Shown here one piece after another: positions 50,901-61,661 of a stretch of 64,000 nt of DNA. Below the pieces are notes generated by a model. The model saw only the letters and a list, made by a program, of their open reading frames with translations, was not told the origin of the DNA and made no database searches. Source of the stretch: Tetraselmis striata (Eukaryota; Chlorophyta; Chlorodendrophyceae; Chlorodendrales; Chlorodendraceae); assembly GCA_006384855.1 (NCBI GenBank), contig VCJN01000089.1, positions 56,051-120,050 of the forward strand, in the 5' to 3' direction. Position numbers and translations under genes: made by a program. Each line of letters begins with the position of its first letter. Within the stretch, counting starts at the first letter, position 1.

Positions 50901-51739
50901 TCAAAAACACCCTGCTATTATATATGTGGACCGGTGTAATTCGTCGCAATAGTATACAGCGATATGCTGCTCCTCATCTGCGCCGCCCGCCCGCCGGGGC
51001 GTCTCCCATCGGCGGCGGGCCACAGCCGATCCGAAACAAGCAACAGCGCCAGCCACGGACATTACCTACTTCTGCTCAGGACATTGAGACATTCCCAAAT
51101 AAGCAGCATCTGTTGAATGCAGCTGACTGTCGCGGCACATCGTCACCGTTCGTGGCTGTGCTCGCGCTCAATATACATCGTGAGCAGCTATTCGGGACTA
51201 CTGATTATTATTGGTAAAGGTACTGTACTGATGCTGCCGAATGAATTTATTTTATTTTACCGTAAATGGTAATACATGTATCTACCTGTACACTGCCGCT
51301 TGCAGTTGCGGTATTACAGGGTACATACAATAAAAACCGAAACTTGGTGGACGAATGGCGGTTCGCTCACATAAAAGTGTGATCACAATGCCCGGCGAGG
51401 AAAGAAATGATTACTGCATTTTGCTGTACAATTATGACAGGTACAGTATGGATCTACTTCGTGCTGCCGGATGCGTTCGTACTGAGCAGCTTTCTGCACT
51501 TGAGGCATATGCGATGACCGGCAGTGATGCGGCTTTATGATTATTGCTCGACTGTTGGTCGGCGATCAATACGACGACAACCACCGAGCAGGAGGTAGCG
51601 ATTGGCGCCTCGGGCTATGCTGTAGTCGTCTTTAACGACATAAAACTGCACGCGGCTGCCGATTCAAACAGCATGTCACGACGCCAGAGCAGTCATTTTC
51701 AAAATCATCGACCACAATGTGCGGACGTTACGTTGAAAT
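47931..51739. other. Convergent intergenic region
   Basis: Between the 3' ends of the kinesin (plus) and the RING-FYVE-SYLF gene (minus). A CCCTAAA-type telomere-like cluster lies at 48030-48070. AT-rich stretches lie at 48480-48540 and 50160-50560. No coding region recognised. Confidence 0.5.
48105..48109 (+). terminator. Possible TGTAA polyadenylation signal, kinesin
   Basis: TGTAA lies about 175 bp after the kinesin stop codon, a spacing close to that seen for GT29 copy 2. Confidence 0.35.
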
Positions 51740-54700
51740 CTATGCAGCCACGACAGTTGTAGCGGCTGCTGCAGCTGCCGTTTCCGGACGCGCGTCACGG
51801 GCTTCCGCCTCGGTATCATTGGGCACCAGTGGCAGCGCTGTAGTCGGCGACACCAACTTGTCGAGCGCCGCATGCAACGGCTGGCACGCCGCGACGGGGG
51901 CTGGCACGGCACCCGTGAGCAGCTGCTCCGCTGTGAACGGCTGGCCGTAGAATGCGTGGTTGGCCGCCGGGCGGTTGAAAAAGATATTCCCCTGATTTGA
52001 ATAATACAAGCAAGCATTCCAGGGAGGATGCGTGTTAATGAGGGTATAGTAATCGCACAGCTGTTGGCATGTGGTTGAGGTGTCGACTGGAGGCGGGGGA
52101 GATCAGCAAGTGGCGCAAAGAGCAATTGACTGATAGCGTCTGCGGGCGGCATACCTCCATGCTGATGCCGGCGTAGACTCCCTTTGCGCGGCTGATGCTG
52201 TAGGCGGTCATCTGGATGGGCCGGGCAGACAGCAATATGAACGCCAAAGCACCCAACAATGCGCCGCAATCCAAACACCGGTGAGCGCCATTCCGCAAGC
52301 AAATACCAACATGGAGCTGACTGTGACAATGAGAAATGGGCCCGGGCATTGCGCACGGTTGTCATTACATATACTCATCAGTTTGCGCACCTTGACTGCT
52401 ATGTCCAAGCATTCATTTGGCGGAAATGACGCACCCTAAGCTGGTAGAAATGCGTAGTATATCGTACAAACACAAACGGTCTGCGGATAAATAACGTCTG
52501 TGACCCCTCACGGAGAGTAAAAAGCTAGAAACGGTGAAATAAACAATAAGAATAAATCACGAATATTCCGACGCAAAGGTGCAAAACAATTCATTTTCCG
52601 CCTGGCGGACCGTATTTAATTCTACGGTATAGTCTAAGGCATATAGTCTGCGGTATAGTATTTGAAAAATTCTACGGTGAGCGTCTTTTATGTTTATATA
52701 TTAGTGATGGCACCATGTCCGCGGCAGAGCGCTCTGCCGAACAATCTCATATACATAGTTACATGAGCTAGCGGCAGAAGGCGATCAGGAAATCACCGGA
52801 AAAGACAATCTCATATATGGTTTGCGTTGGTACCAGTGCAGTGATGGTGTGCACACTCCTCCTGAAGCAGGGGTCAGCCGCACACTGCAGGGGAGACGTC
52901 ATACCGGGCGGACTCACCAGGTCAGCGCCGCCCCGCAGGCCCGCTCCGCCCGCCGTGAGCCCGGCTCCAACGCCGCCGCTGGGACTGGCGGCCGAGCCGC
53001 CTCGGCAGAACGCGGCGAGCGCGGCGTCGGTGTGCAGCGCGAGCAGCTGGTCCACCACCTGGCAGCCGCCCTGGAGGCCCCAGCTGATGCCGGCGCAACC
53101 GACGGCCACGGGGGCCGACCAGCGGCCGTCGGGGAGCCGGGCACAGACGACACCGCTGCCGAACCCCACCGACCACGCCAGCCCCGCCTGCCGGAACACC
53201 CGCGCAACCAACATTCCCGTGTCATTGATTTCGATCGGCGGACGCCATGCAGAGGCTGGCCCATCTCTTGACTCCAAGTCCCGGCGCAGCTCCAAAACAA
53301 GTAGCAGCGCGGGCGGGATATATATACAGGTATTTGATTTATTATGCTGCATTATGTGTGGTTCCAGCTCGAGTATACTTTCCCACAAATATTTTGACGC
53401 ATCTCACTGGCGGCCAAGGCGGGCGGCGCAAAAGCAGCCATAGCCACTCAAACCAAATACCAAATAACCAAATATTCGCGCCGCGCCGTCAATGCCACAA
53501 AGGCGCCACGAATGGCACCGTTACTACCACACACGGGCGTCCCAAAGACGAGTCGCCGCCGCATAGTTAGCCAGCGATAGTCAGCGTAGTACGGGGATAT
53601 AAAAGCCGCACCGGGCGAGCCACGTCACGGGACCGCATCCGCGCGTCTACGGCGCGGCTGCAGGGCGGCGCACCTTGGCGGCCGACAGGATGACCACGCC
53701 CCTGGCGGTCCGCAGCCTGCCCAGGTGCGCGCGGCCCCAGCCCTGGCTGAGCGCTGTCTGCACGATGTTGGCGCACTGCGGGGGCGGGGCGAGGGGCGCG
53801 CGGGGGGTCAGACGTGCCGCTGTGCGCCGTGAGGGGATGGCATATATTAGTACGGCGAACGTCGACGCCGCGCCATTTGATGACGGTTGCTGCCGGCGCA
53901 CCTATGTTGCGTGCCTCAATGTTCGACGATTACTCCACCGGGAACCCTTATTGCAATATATGATGGACTAATCCTTACGTCTTGCATGAAGCGCGATTAT
54001 ACTATTTCTGTATTTACGTTTTTGTATACCCTAAAACTGACTCGCCCCCAATAACCTTTACTCTAGGCTAAGCCCCAGATCGGGCTTTCATGCAAACCAA
54101 TCAGTATATTCGCTATAGTTCCGCCGCAGGTTCGTGTGCATTTGACCTCCAACAGGCAGGGCTGGTCCGTATTCGCAGTGCACTTCTAACCGCGCTGGCA
54201 CCCACGAGTCCAAAAAACGACTCACTGTTTTGCTGCATCGCGGGGAGAATCCCATCTTGTTGCCCCCCCCCCCCCCCCCCCCCCCCCCTCCGCCCCCGCC
54301 TACGCGCCCCCGGGACCCGAGTGACCTTGTATATCTCGCGGGGGAGCGGCTGCATGAGCGGTAGGTTGATCCAGGACCGCGGCACGCTCCAGTCCAGCAC
54401 GTCCTGCACGGCCGGGCGGCACGCGGCGCTGCAGCGGTCCGCCAGCACGGGCTGCAGCGGGTGCAGCAGCTCTGCGCAGGCCTGCGCCGCCACGGGCGCA
54501 GCAGCGCGGCCTCAGTCCAGCGCCCCTCATGCACGCCAGCTATCCTTATATGGAAAGGACGAGAACATGTGCTACCTACTAATAACTGTTTTATTATATC
54601 AAAAGTTAAAACAAAGGAACATTGTACTTAAAATCAAAATGGAATTATCTAGGGGGAGGGGGTTAAGATGCTGCTGCTTTTGGGGGCAATTTCTCGGACT

Positions 54701-55924
54701 TTCGAACATTGCACTCTTGATTCCATTCTTTCCGTATTGGAAATAAAATAATGGCTTATTAACAAATCTGGTTTAAAAGCCCTTAAACTATCTGTCAACG
54801 ACAACTTACTAAAAACACAGCCGCAACATCCGGCTGGGGTGTGAGCAGTGATGAGATGAGAGGAGGGAGGGGGGGGGGGCACCCGGCAGGCGCGCTGTGG
54901 CTCCTGCATGTGAAACTTTGGGGGCATGAGCAGCCGGCAGGCGCTGCAGTCCCCGCACACCAGGCGCCCGCAGAGGCGGCAGTGGTGCCGAGGATGGTAG
55001 AAGCTGCGGCGGGGCAGAGGGGGGGGGGGGGGGGGGAGGGGGTGAGCATGGTGGTGGTACGGTGGGCCAGGGAGTGCCCGAGGCGGGGGAGAAGTGAGCG
55101 GCAGCGAGACATATCGAGGCACATTCCCTGTGACGCATGATGGGGTGCCGGCAAAAGCACAAGAGCGCGGCTGAGGAATGACCCGCCATTCCCGCTGACC
55201 AAAAAAATGTTCACAGAACGCTGGACGCCGACGCACCCCTAGGTAGATAGGAACAGCTCGTGATACATGCCTCAAACTTGGCTTGGATGCAACCTACGAG
55301 AGCATGCGCTACACTAGTTTCGCTTCTGTTCTGCCCACATTTGACCTCTGGCAGAAGGTTGCCGGGCAGCTTCGTATGCGCAGGGTTCCTATTGACGCGC
55401 CGGCGCCCGTCTGGCCGGTGATCGCATGATGTGTAGCATGTGGCCCCCCATTTAAGGCCTACCAAAGTGGCTCCGCAAAGGCGTGCTGACACCGCACATG
55501 GAGGCGCGCAGTGACCAAGAAGGGCCACAGCTGTTGCTGGTTTAAGTGAAGACTAGGGGGAGGGGGGGGGGGGGAGGGGGGGGCACCTGAAGGGGCGAGC
55601 GCAGGCGGTGCAGCTGGGGGAGGCGCTGTCCGGCTGCCACTGCGGCGGCTCCAGCGCCAGCACGTCGCCCGTCACGGGCCCGGAGCTGCCGAGGGTGCCC
55701 CCCCACGCCTGGGAGAGCATGCCGTCGGGGGCGGCCGGGGCGCTCGGGGGAGCTGCGCCTGGCGGGACGGCGGCTGCAATCCCGCCCTCTGCGTAGAGGC
55801 GAGGCGCCTGCACAGAGTGCGCGGTGGCAGTGGCAATAAGCATCAGCGCCAGCTCTGAGACGATTGCGGGGCGCTCACGCGCAAATTTACATAACATATT
55901 AGTTTTGACCACTTGTATATAATA

Positions 55925-55995
<71 letters not shown>

Positions 55996-57764
55996 CATGC
56001 ATATATTGTATGTATATTTGACTACTACTGTATGTATTGTGTGTATATTTGACTACTACTTGCATCGAATGTGATTGTACTCTATTCTTTTCAAGCACAG
56101 GTGCCGGCTCACCCCAAAGAACCGTTATTACAAGCCTGGAATTGGGCCTGTATGCAACCCAGAAGAACATCCGCTACAGTTCTGCTGCAGCGTCGCCTTC
56201 ATTTGACCTCGGACGGGTAGGGCAGGCTCTTACTCGCAGTGTTCTTAATTACGCGTCGGCAACCAGAGTAAAGAAATAATGTCATTGATTATGTGTTGAT
56301 AAATAGATGGCGGCGTGCCACTGTGGGTCCACCTTGCATGCATAGCACATGATGACGGGAAGAAGGGGGTAGCGGGGGGGGGGGGGGGGGGGGGGGGGAG
56401 GGGGAGGGGGGGGGGCATTGACGCTGTTCCGGCAGCGCACCTGGTCACTGCTCACGAGCTCCCAGTCCGGCGGCGGCACGCAGGCGCTCTGTATCCGACC
56501 AGCCAGCGGCGTGGCACAGTCAAGCGGCCGTGCAGGGCGAGGCTCTGAACATCGCAATGCCCACTTCCGCATAATAGTGAGCCGTTCGGTGCCCCTAGCC
56601 TGAACAACAACGCTGCTTGCTTGTGATAGTCCACTCAGAACTATCAAATCACGTAATCGCAATATTTGACCTCTGTAGTACTGCTCTGTACGCAACGAAG
56701 GACCACCACCCGGAAACCAGCTTGTCTCACCATCAAAAAGTCCAGGTCGTAGTTGACGGGCAGCGGCGCCGAGGAATCGAACGGCGCGCGGCACAGGGGG
56801 CACTGCGCGTTGGTCGCCTGCACGCTTGCGAAGCAGTCCTGGCAGCCGTTGTGGCCTGCGTGACCGCCATAGCAGATATTAGGGGGGGGGGGGGGGGGGG
56901 GGGGGGGATTCTGTAGTTCAGAAAGCTGCCGAGCTGCAGGCAGGCGAGTCGGGCCGAGAGCGGACGCGCAGCAGGGGAGGAAGGGCTTCCATCGTCAACC
57001 CGAGCCCTGCTACTGAGTCCAACAGCTACAATCGCATTGTTAGTGTACTCAAACTCGGGTGCGAGCCGACTGGGTCTCAGCCCGGCGATCCCGCCCTCCA
57101 TATTTGACACAGCGACAGCGAGTCGGCATTATGATACCCCCGACGATACCACAGCACCTCGCCAGGAGCAAACACTCTGAGAGTGTATGTCGACCCCCAG
57201 ACCTGCGCACCCCGCGAACTCTCGCGCGCCCATCAGTGCTTGCCACTCCCCGCAAAACGGCCTGCAGGACGATGTCTTTGAATATCGAGACGTAAAGAAT
57301 TCTCGTTGCCATAACAGCAGTATCAGTATCAGCCAGCATACATAATACACTAACGGAGGAAGAATCCTAAATATTGTTACAACGCCGGTCGTGATAATAT
57401 ATTCTGTACATTATCTCTTTCAAAAAATATGTAGCGACTCCACGAATATCGACTACTGTAGTCGCTATATCAATTAAGGAAGGTGGCGGCGCGTCGTGTC
57501 CTCGCTCGACTGCGTGACAGGACAGTGCTCAATGTAGCTCGCCAGCGGGCATTTCAGAGACGACGAGGTCACCACGGCGCGTGGTTCGCCGCAGCTACGA
57601 GCAGACCGCTGGCACTGAGCACTGATCCACGGGTGAGTGAAGCGGGTGGTGTGGAGATCGCGGTTGCGGTTCGGCACCGCACCGCACGGGAGCGACACCG
57701 GCCGGCCGGCGCTGCCGAGTCGATCCAGGCACACCGGACATTCCGGAACCCGCCCGGACGACAT
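51740..57764 (-). CDS. RING-FYVE-SYLF domain protein
   Basis: Ten exons, high to low, all in phase, about 495 residues: 57683-57764, 56731-56855, 56441-56542, 55587-55807, 54883-55003, 54326-54481, 53674-53775, 52918-53187, 52155-52211, 51740-51991. A C3HC4 RING sits at the N-terminus (C9, C12, C27, H29, C32, C35, C46, C49: CPVC, CGHNGCQDC, CPLC). A FYVE finger follows with WQPD (160), CTAC (169/172), PRHHCRLCG (181-189), C193, C196 and a final C216/C219 pair. The SYLF part runs from about 230: SWINLPLMQPLPREIYK, ARGVVILSAAK, GSGVVCARLPDGRWSAPVAV, SISRAKGVYAGISME, NRPAANHAFYG. FYVE binds PI3P on endosomes and SYLF binds lipid or actin; plant CFS1 has FYVE-SYLF in endosome/autophagy traffic. 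The RING would add E3 ligase activity. Exon 3 is the least certain. Confidence 0.9.
52450..52640 (+). repeat. Dispersed repeat family E, copy 2
   Basis: Matches 31015-31200 at TCGTACAAACACAAACGG, TGCGGATAAA, GACGCAAAGGTGCAAAAC and CGTATTTAATT. It lies antisense in an intron of the RING-FYVE-SYLF gene. Confidence 0.6.
54085..54225 (+). repeat. Dispersed repeat family C, copy 3
   Basis: CTTTCATGCAAACCAATCAG, CGCTATAGTTCCGCCGCAGG, GCATTTGACCTCCAACAGGC. It lies antisense in an intron of the RING-FYVE-SYLF gene, next to a poly-C tract at about 54264-54288. Confidence 0.7.
55258..55405 (+). repeat. Dispersed repeat family C, copy 4
   Basis: ACTTGGCTTGGATGCAACCT, CGCTACACTAGTTTCGC, ACATTTGACCTCTGGCAG, ATTGACGCGCCGGCGCCC. 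It lies antisense in an intron of the RING-FYVE-SYLF gene. Confidence 0.7.
55927..55984. repeat. (AC)n microsatellite
   Basis: About 28 AC units in an intron of the RING-FYVE-SYLF gene. Confidence 0.97.
56118..56268 (+). repeat. Dispersed repeat family C, copy 5
   Basis: GGAATTGGGCCTGTATGCAA, AGAACATCCGCTACAG, CATTTGACCTCGGACGGG, ACTCGCAGTGTTC. It lies antisense in an intron of the RING-FYVE-SYLF gene. Confidence 0.7.
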
Positions 57765-57969
57765 GGCGTCGCGTCGCCCACTGACTGCGCTGGCCGGGTG
57801 GCCGGCTGCCTGTAGTGCCAGCCTCTTTGGCTCCCTCTTCCTCTGGTTACCCAAGCTTCCACCTGGTGATACCGTCGTCTCTGAGCCGCGCTGAGGTCGG
57901 CTGAGGTCGGCCGGGCAAATGCTCCCTCGCAGTGCTCAGCCCCGGCTTGGGCTGCTGCTCTGAAGACGA

Positions 57970-58200
57970 TGATGCCCCCAGCAGGAGGCGAGATTGTTTT
58001 CCCAACCCCGGGACAGGACTGGCAACAGTCAAACCCGTGCAGCGTCGATAAAACGCGGCCCTTTAAAAGCAAGGCAGCGATCCAGTGGTGGCGGAAATCC
58101 CTGGCCGGTAGGCGACGCTCCGTCATCAAGCAGCAGCAAATTGCCGATCGAATAAGGAGTATTATGCAAAAGACTAATTAAAGGCTAGTGATAGAATTTC
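57970..58200 (+). repeat. Dispersed repeat family B, copy 4 (longest)
   Basis: ACCCCGGGACAGGACTGGCA, ACAGTCAAACCC, GTAGGCGACGCTCCGTCATC and AAGACTAATTAAAGGCTAGT. It lies in the 5' flank of the RING-FYVE-SYLF gene. Both ends are kept, which suggests a unit of about 200 bp. Confidence 0.75.
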
Positions 58201-58493
58201 CCAGAAGGCGGGATGCCCGCCGCCCGGACGCGATGCTACGCCGCGCCCGCCGCGTGCTGCGCGGCCAGGAAGCTATCCGAATACTGTACGTCTGTATATC
58301 ACTGCACCGTAGAACAGAGAGACTGTGGATAATTCGAATCAACAATTGAACAGACTGTGGATAAATCGTCTTCCATACATTATGAAATGTATCCGTAGTA
58401 GACACAGAAAAGAAGTAAAGCTTTGCGCGTCAATACCCTGAGTGAAACCTCTAGTTATATCACAATAAAGCCCTAGAATAGTTTAATAGCAAT

Positions 58494-58680
58494 ATGATCT
58501 AAACTAGTTTATGGGGTTTCCTCCCTTGACCTAACCGTTTTCAGCTACAAGTGTTGCTCAGTGGTACGAGAACTAGGCATCTGTTGTTGCGCCCTTTTTG
58601 GGTGCAGCACGAGTAGACATAAAAGCAGCCATAACAGCTGAGCATGCCATCTTCCAGTTTTCGCTGCGTTCCACGCAGCG
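58494..58680 (+). repeat. Split direct repeat A1
   Basis: About 187 bp from ATGATCTAAACTAGTTTATG to a perfect terminal hairpin (CGCTGCG, loop TTCCA, CGCAGCG, 58662-58680). It differs from A2 at about nine positions by eye. Likely contains the element promoter. Confidence 0.92.
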
Positions 58681-58793
58681 ATGTAAAAACTGTCTCGTAA
58701 CCAGTTGCGAGCAAGGTTACCCCAGGTTGTTCAAGACCACACCCGGCTCGCCACCCGAGTGTGATATTCTCGTCCGTACGTCCGTGGGTTACC

Positions 58794-59642
58794 ATGCTAG
58801 ATGGAGAAGAACCCGTCGCTGAGCCGACGTTGGAGTCGCTGCAAGCAGATGTGCGGGCGTTGGCTACAACTGTAGCTCAATTGACGGCTCGTGAGCGCGT
58901 TGTTGATGGAGAAGGGGCACATGGCTCTAGCTTCGGGCAGCGCATCGCGGGACATCCGACATGCAGCGGGGGAGCCGCAGAGCGCCCCGACTTGCTAGAG
59001 CTAGCCTAAAGCGGCCGTGTCGGAGCAAAATCCGTGAGTGCCGAGGATGACTACCTCGCGGTGCCAGAACTACTGCAAAGAGCAGAGTCTGGTTACGAGG
59101 CCGTTCGACCGGTCAGCCGAGTGCCTGGACTCTTTCCCCTGAGCACCGACCTATCGAACGAGTACCTCAAGCAGGATGACCGGCGTCTGCCGGCCCAGGA
59201 GGAGTATTGTGGATGTCGTGTTTCGGGGCCCACATGGCCGCGCTTCGTGGCTCTCGACGAGCTGCTGCCCTACGTCCCTGCCACCAACCACTTCACCCCC
59301 TACCTCGCGAGAGCTCGGAACCACGCCGAGGCCATCGACAAGGCGTTTCGGGTTCGTTTGGCCTTCCTGCGGAGGCTAAATGAGATCAAGCGTGTGCAGG
59401 GTGACCAAGGTGTTCTGGACGTGCTGCGAGCCCAGCATTTTCAGCCTGCTTCGGAGCATCTGGGTTCCGCGATTTTTGGGGACCTCATGAGGGACTACGA
59501 GCGTCGTGTCTTCGAGGCGACCGTTGCCAGCAGCGCGAAGGCGACCGCTACTGCTCGAGTGGCGGCTGCAGCTGCAGGTCGCGGGCGTGGGCGAGGACGA
59601 GGCGGTGGACGCGGGCGTGGCCGCGAAGGTGAGCACGACTGA
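58794..59642 (+). pseudogene. Gag-like protein frame with one internal stop
   Basis: An ATG at 58794 opens 71 codons with a predicted coiled coil (LESLQADVRALATTVAQL), then a single TAA at 59007. The same frame continues open to a TGA at 59640-59642. The second part has a helical region and an Arg-Gly-rich C-terminus (GRGRGRGGGRGRGRE), a common nucleic-acid-binding tail in gag proteins. The continuation has no near in-frame ATG; its first usable codon is GTG at 59034. Either one nonsense mutation or stop read-through. The role is inferred from position and composition; no sequence family was recognised. Confidence 0.6.
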
Positions 59643-59857
59643 CGGTGTGGGGCGCCTTTCGTCGGGGCTGTTGGAGCTTTGCGAGGCCACCTTTCGGTGA
59701 CCGCCGCAAGACGCACCCTTGCAGCTCAACGGCGAGATGAGCGCCATGTGTCAGGGCCTGACCCCCCCCCACCTTACAGACTTCCTTTAGACCTTCCTCG
59801 GTACGGCGCTTCTTACAGCTACAGCCGAGTGCGGCTCAACCATCCGCACACCTGCAC

Positions 59858-61303
59858 ATGGCGGCTCAACCAACCGCTTTCTTTACCCCATCTCTGCGTC
59901 CGTCGGTTGTTACACTACGTGTTACAACTGGTTCGCAACGACCAAGTTTCGCGCGGGTACGTTACGCGCGTGACAGGCGCTACGAGCGCGAAGGGCGCGC
60001 GGGGCGGCCCTCTTACCTGAACCTAGCCCCGCAAACCCGTACCGATGCTACTGCAAACCCGTCAAGCTACCGGCCAACCGCCGGGAACCTAACCGCTGCT
60101 GCCGAGTACTTTGCGAACAATAGTCGTACCGGTGGAACTCTGTCAGTAAAACGACGCACTTACGTGATTGACGAGCCCGAAGCTGTCGCTCCCTGCTGGG
60201 CTGCTTCATTGCGATCCCGGCTGCAGGGCGCGTTCGGCTCAGACGAGCTGGGCCAACGGACACTCGACCTACTCTCCAGCTCCCTCAGCGCTCAGACACT
60301 CAAGAGCTACGCCGGCTGGCTGTCTCAGTTCGCGGAGTTCTGCCACGACTCCGAGAACATCAGCCCGCTGGAGGCGACTACTGCCACTGTCGTTCGGTAT
60401 GTTGCATGGATCGGCGAGCGGGGGCACATCGCAGCTAAGTCGCTGCAACCTTATCTGTCTGCAATCAACACGTTCTTCGAGCTGCACAACCTCGACCCAA
60501 TCGCTAAGGACAGCCTACACCTAACTTCAGCAAGGCGTGGGCTGATGCTGCGCCAGCGCCGACTGGACGCTGCCCCTTTGCGTGTCCCTCTGCCTGCGGA
60601 TGTACCTTATCGCTTCGTCACAAAAGCCGAGCTGATTATGTCTGCTCCCTACCCAGAGTACCACCACGACTTCCGAGCCCTCCTGGCCTCGGTTGTCAAC
60701 TTCATGTTCTTTGCCAGGGGCCTTACTGGCGTGTCCTGTCGAGTGCGAGACGTGCATGTCGACGACTACAACATCAACCTGCAAGTGTACCGAAAGAAGG
60801 GTCGCGCTTGTCGACGGGGACCCGACGACCTACGCGTACTTCTCCTCCCAGTGTCAGAGCACCCCCGAGTGGCACGTCTCCTGCACCACTTCCTCGACCA
60901 CGTCCAATCAGTCCCCCTTGTTACTGTTGGCTTGGCTGTGTCAAACATCTGGGCTGTCAGTTCGGATGAGCAGTTAAAACCTTGGACTGCGGCTACAATG
61001 TCAGAATGGCTGTCCACATCCGTCCGTCTAGTCAACGATGCCCCCCATGCTGGCACCTCCTGGACCTCGCACAGTCTTCGCAAGGGCGCAGCCTCTGCAG
61101 CGCACGCCATCGGAGTGTCATTGTCCCACATTCGCTACCAAGGCGGTTGGGCCACTAACTCTGGCGTCGTTCTCGACTACATCGACCCCAACGTTCTTCC
61201 TTCACCTGGCGCATGGTTCTTCTTTGGACACATCGCCCCCCTACGCCACTTCCAAGTCCAACAAGACTCCGCAGCGGTGGCCTTCCCAGTGCCTCTTTCA
61301 TGA
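59858..61303 (+). CDS. Tyrosine recombinase (YR) of the mobile element
   Basis: 481 residues, intact, ATG at 59858. Integrase of the phage-integrase fold that would cut and rejoin the element's circular DNA copy. A core-binding domain at about 140-230 (QTLKSYAGWLSQFAEFC, LQPYLSAINTFFELH) precedes the catalytic domain. Catalytic residues visible: R287 (FFARGLTG), H405 and R408 (HSLRKGA), W431 (QGGW) and nucleophile Y441 (VLDYIDP). The catalytic lysine is not assigned. The first 130 residues are basic and low in complexity. It ends about 55 bp before repeat B1. Intactness contrasts with the broken gag-like frame upstream. Confidence 0.92.
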   Translation: MAAQPTAFFTPSLRPSVVTLRVTTGSQRPSFARVRYARDRRYEREGRAGRPSYLNLAPQTRTDATANPSSYRPTAGNLTAAAEYFANNSRTGGTLSVKRRTYVIDEPEAVAPCWAASLRSRLQGAFGSDELGQRTLDLLSSSLSAQTLKSYAGWLSQFAEFCHDSENISPLEATTATVVRYVAWIGERGHIAAKSLQPYLSAINTFFELHNLDPIAKDSLHLTSARRGLMLRQRRLDAAPLRVPLPADVPYRFVTKAELIMSAPYPEYHHDFRALLASVVNFMFFARGLTGVSCRVRDVHVDDYNINLQVYRKKGRACRRGPDDLRVLLLPVSEHPRVARLLHHFLDHVQSVPLVTVGLAVSNIWAVSSDEQLKPWTAATMSEWLSTSVRLVNDAPHAGTSWTSHSLRKGAASAAHAIGVSLSHIRYQGGWATNSGVVLDYIDPNVLPSPGAWFFFGHIAPLRHFQVQQDSAAVAFPVPLS

Positions 61304-61356
61304 CTTGGCGCTACCTCTTCTCCGTCAATCCACCGCTCTCTCCGTTCGCTCAAGAC

Positions 61357-61384
61357 TGGCAAAACCAGACTCAACTTTGAAATG
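61357..61384 (+). repeat. Split direct repeat B1
   Basis: 28 bp, TGGCAAAACCAGACTCAACT through GAAATG. It overlaps the first three bases (ATG) of A2. Confidence 0.92.
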
Positions 61385-61569
61385 ATCTAAACTAGTTTAT
61401 AGGGTTTCCTCCCTTGACCTAACCGCTTTTCAGCTACAAGCGCTGCTCAGTGGTACGGGAACTAGGCATCTGTTGTTGCGCCCTTTTTGGGTGCAGCACG
61501 AGTAGACATAAAAGCAGCCAGAACAGCTGAGCCTGCCATCTTTCAGTTTTCGCTGCGTTCCACGCAGCG
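61382..61569 (+). repeat. Split direct repeat A2
   Basis: Second copy of A, ending with the same perfect hairpin (61551-61569). Confidence 0.92.
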
Positions 61570-61661
61570 CCCCCCCTGACTCCGTTTTCCCTCCACGCTT
61601 TCGCTAAACCATCCTGCCAATTTCGGCCCTTGACCATGTAAAACAGCCTGCGAGACCTTTT

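Noticed and set aside
58794-59642. TAA reassigned to an amino acid in this genome
   Set aside because: Only one in-frame TAA in a mobile element supports it; avoidance of TAA as a stop in six GC-rich genes is expected by chance.
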